Below are positions 30,491-30,508 of a stretch of 30,508 bases of DNA, piece after piece. Made by a program: the position numbers and the translations under genes. The notes under the pieces are model-generated. The model saw only the letters and a list, made by a program, of their open reading frames with translations, had not been told where the DNA came from and did not search any database. This DNA is from Scedosporium boydii (lineage: Eukaryota > Ascomycota > Sordariomycetes > Microascales > Microascaceae): positions 1 through 30,508 of the forward strand of contig NJFT01000342.1 of the NCBI GenBank assembly GCA_002221725.1. Direction: 5' to 3'. Each line of letters starts with the position of its first letter. The stretch's first letter is position 1.

Positions 30491-30508
30491 AAAAAAAATA
30501 GTACCCTC
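29741..30508. other. Intergenic region to the window end
   Basis: The left part should be the methyltransferase promoter. An A17 run lies at 29904-29920. The plus frame at 30032-30325 has no family signature. The window ends in long A tracts. No gene is called. Confidence 0.55.
30450..30498. repeat. Long poly-A tract near window end
   Basis: A28, a single G, then A20, followed by TAGTACCCTC. Confidence 0.9.

Noticed and set aside
1..30508. Telomere, centromere, intact transposon or CRISPR array
   Set aside because: No telomeric repeats, transposase or reverse-transcriptase frames, long terminal repeats or spaced direct repeats were seen.

Overview
This is a gene-rich segment of a filamentous ascomycete (Pezizomycotina) nuclear genome, most likely a Sordariomycete. 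The evidence is short GT-AG introns with fungal branch and acceptor contexts, a class I chitin synthase, a DUF3112 seven-helix protein, a 2EXR-domain protein, and compact intergenic regions with long homopolymer and pyrimidine tracts. I see no operons, CRISPR arrays, phage genes or intact transposons, and I could not support any tRNA or rRNA gene.

Layout, left to right. (1) 130-1290 (-): DUF3112 membrane protein, two exons. (2) 3603-5536 (-): cytosolic aspartate aminotransferase, three exons with one unusually long intron. (3) 6879-9621 (-): AP-1 beta-adaptin, five exons. It is divergent, across about 740 bp, from (4) 10359-11070 (+): EMC4, whose first intron is GC-AG. (5) 11808-12973 (+): the ER SNARE Ufe1/syntaxin-18. 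(6) 13345-13976 (-): a 2EXR-domain gene with an apparent frameshift. A gene-poor stretch of about 3.6 kb follows. (7) 17551-18444 (+): a UBL3/MUB-like prenylated ubiquitin-fold protein ending CCVIL. (8) 19532-20118 (-): the proteasome assembly chaperone Ump1. (9) 20542-22425 (-): a soluble twin-cassette ABC ATPase of the YDR061W/ModF type. (10) 23176-23959 (-): an aminoglycoside-phosphotransferase-like kinase gene broken by a 7-bp tandem duplication. (11) 24854-28452 (+): class I chitin synthase with a His/Asp-rich N-terminal insert. (12) 28922-29740 (-): a SAM-dependent methyltransferase.

Most intact genes are housekeeping. Several act in the secretory and endomembrane system: EMC4 (membrane protein insertion in the ER), Ufe1 (fusion at the ER), AP-1 beta (TGN/endosome clathrin sorting), UBL3 (lipid-anchored ubiquitin fold) and chitin synthase (polytopic cargo of that pathway). 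Ump1 acts in proteasome assembly. The co-location may be chance.

I did not find a clearly new multi-gene system. The best non-gene lead is a dispersed 10-11 bp motif (GTACGAAGTAC and its complement) built on a 7-bp unit AAGTACN. It occurs six times in this window. One copy is a perfect tandem heptamer duplication that disrupts the kinase gene, and another supplies the last codons and stop of the methyltransferase. Other leads are upstream ORFs whose stop codons overlap the start codons of EMC4 and UBL3, an intron immediately after the Ump1 start codon, and a near-perfect 28-bp palindrome in the gene-poor stretch. All exon structures were read by eye from splice signals and family conservation, without transcript data.
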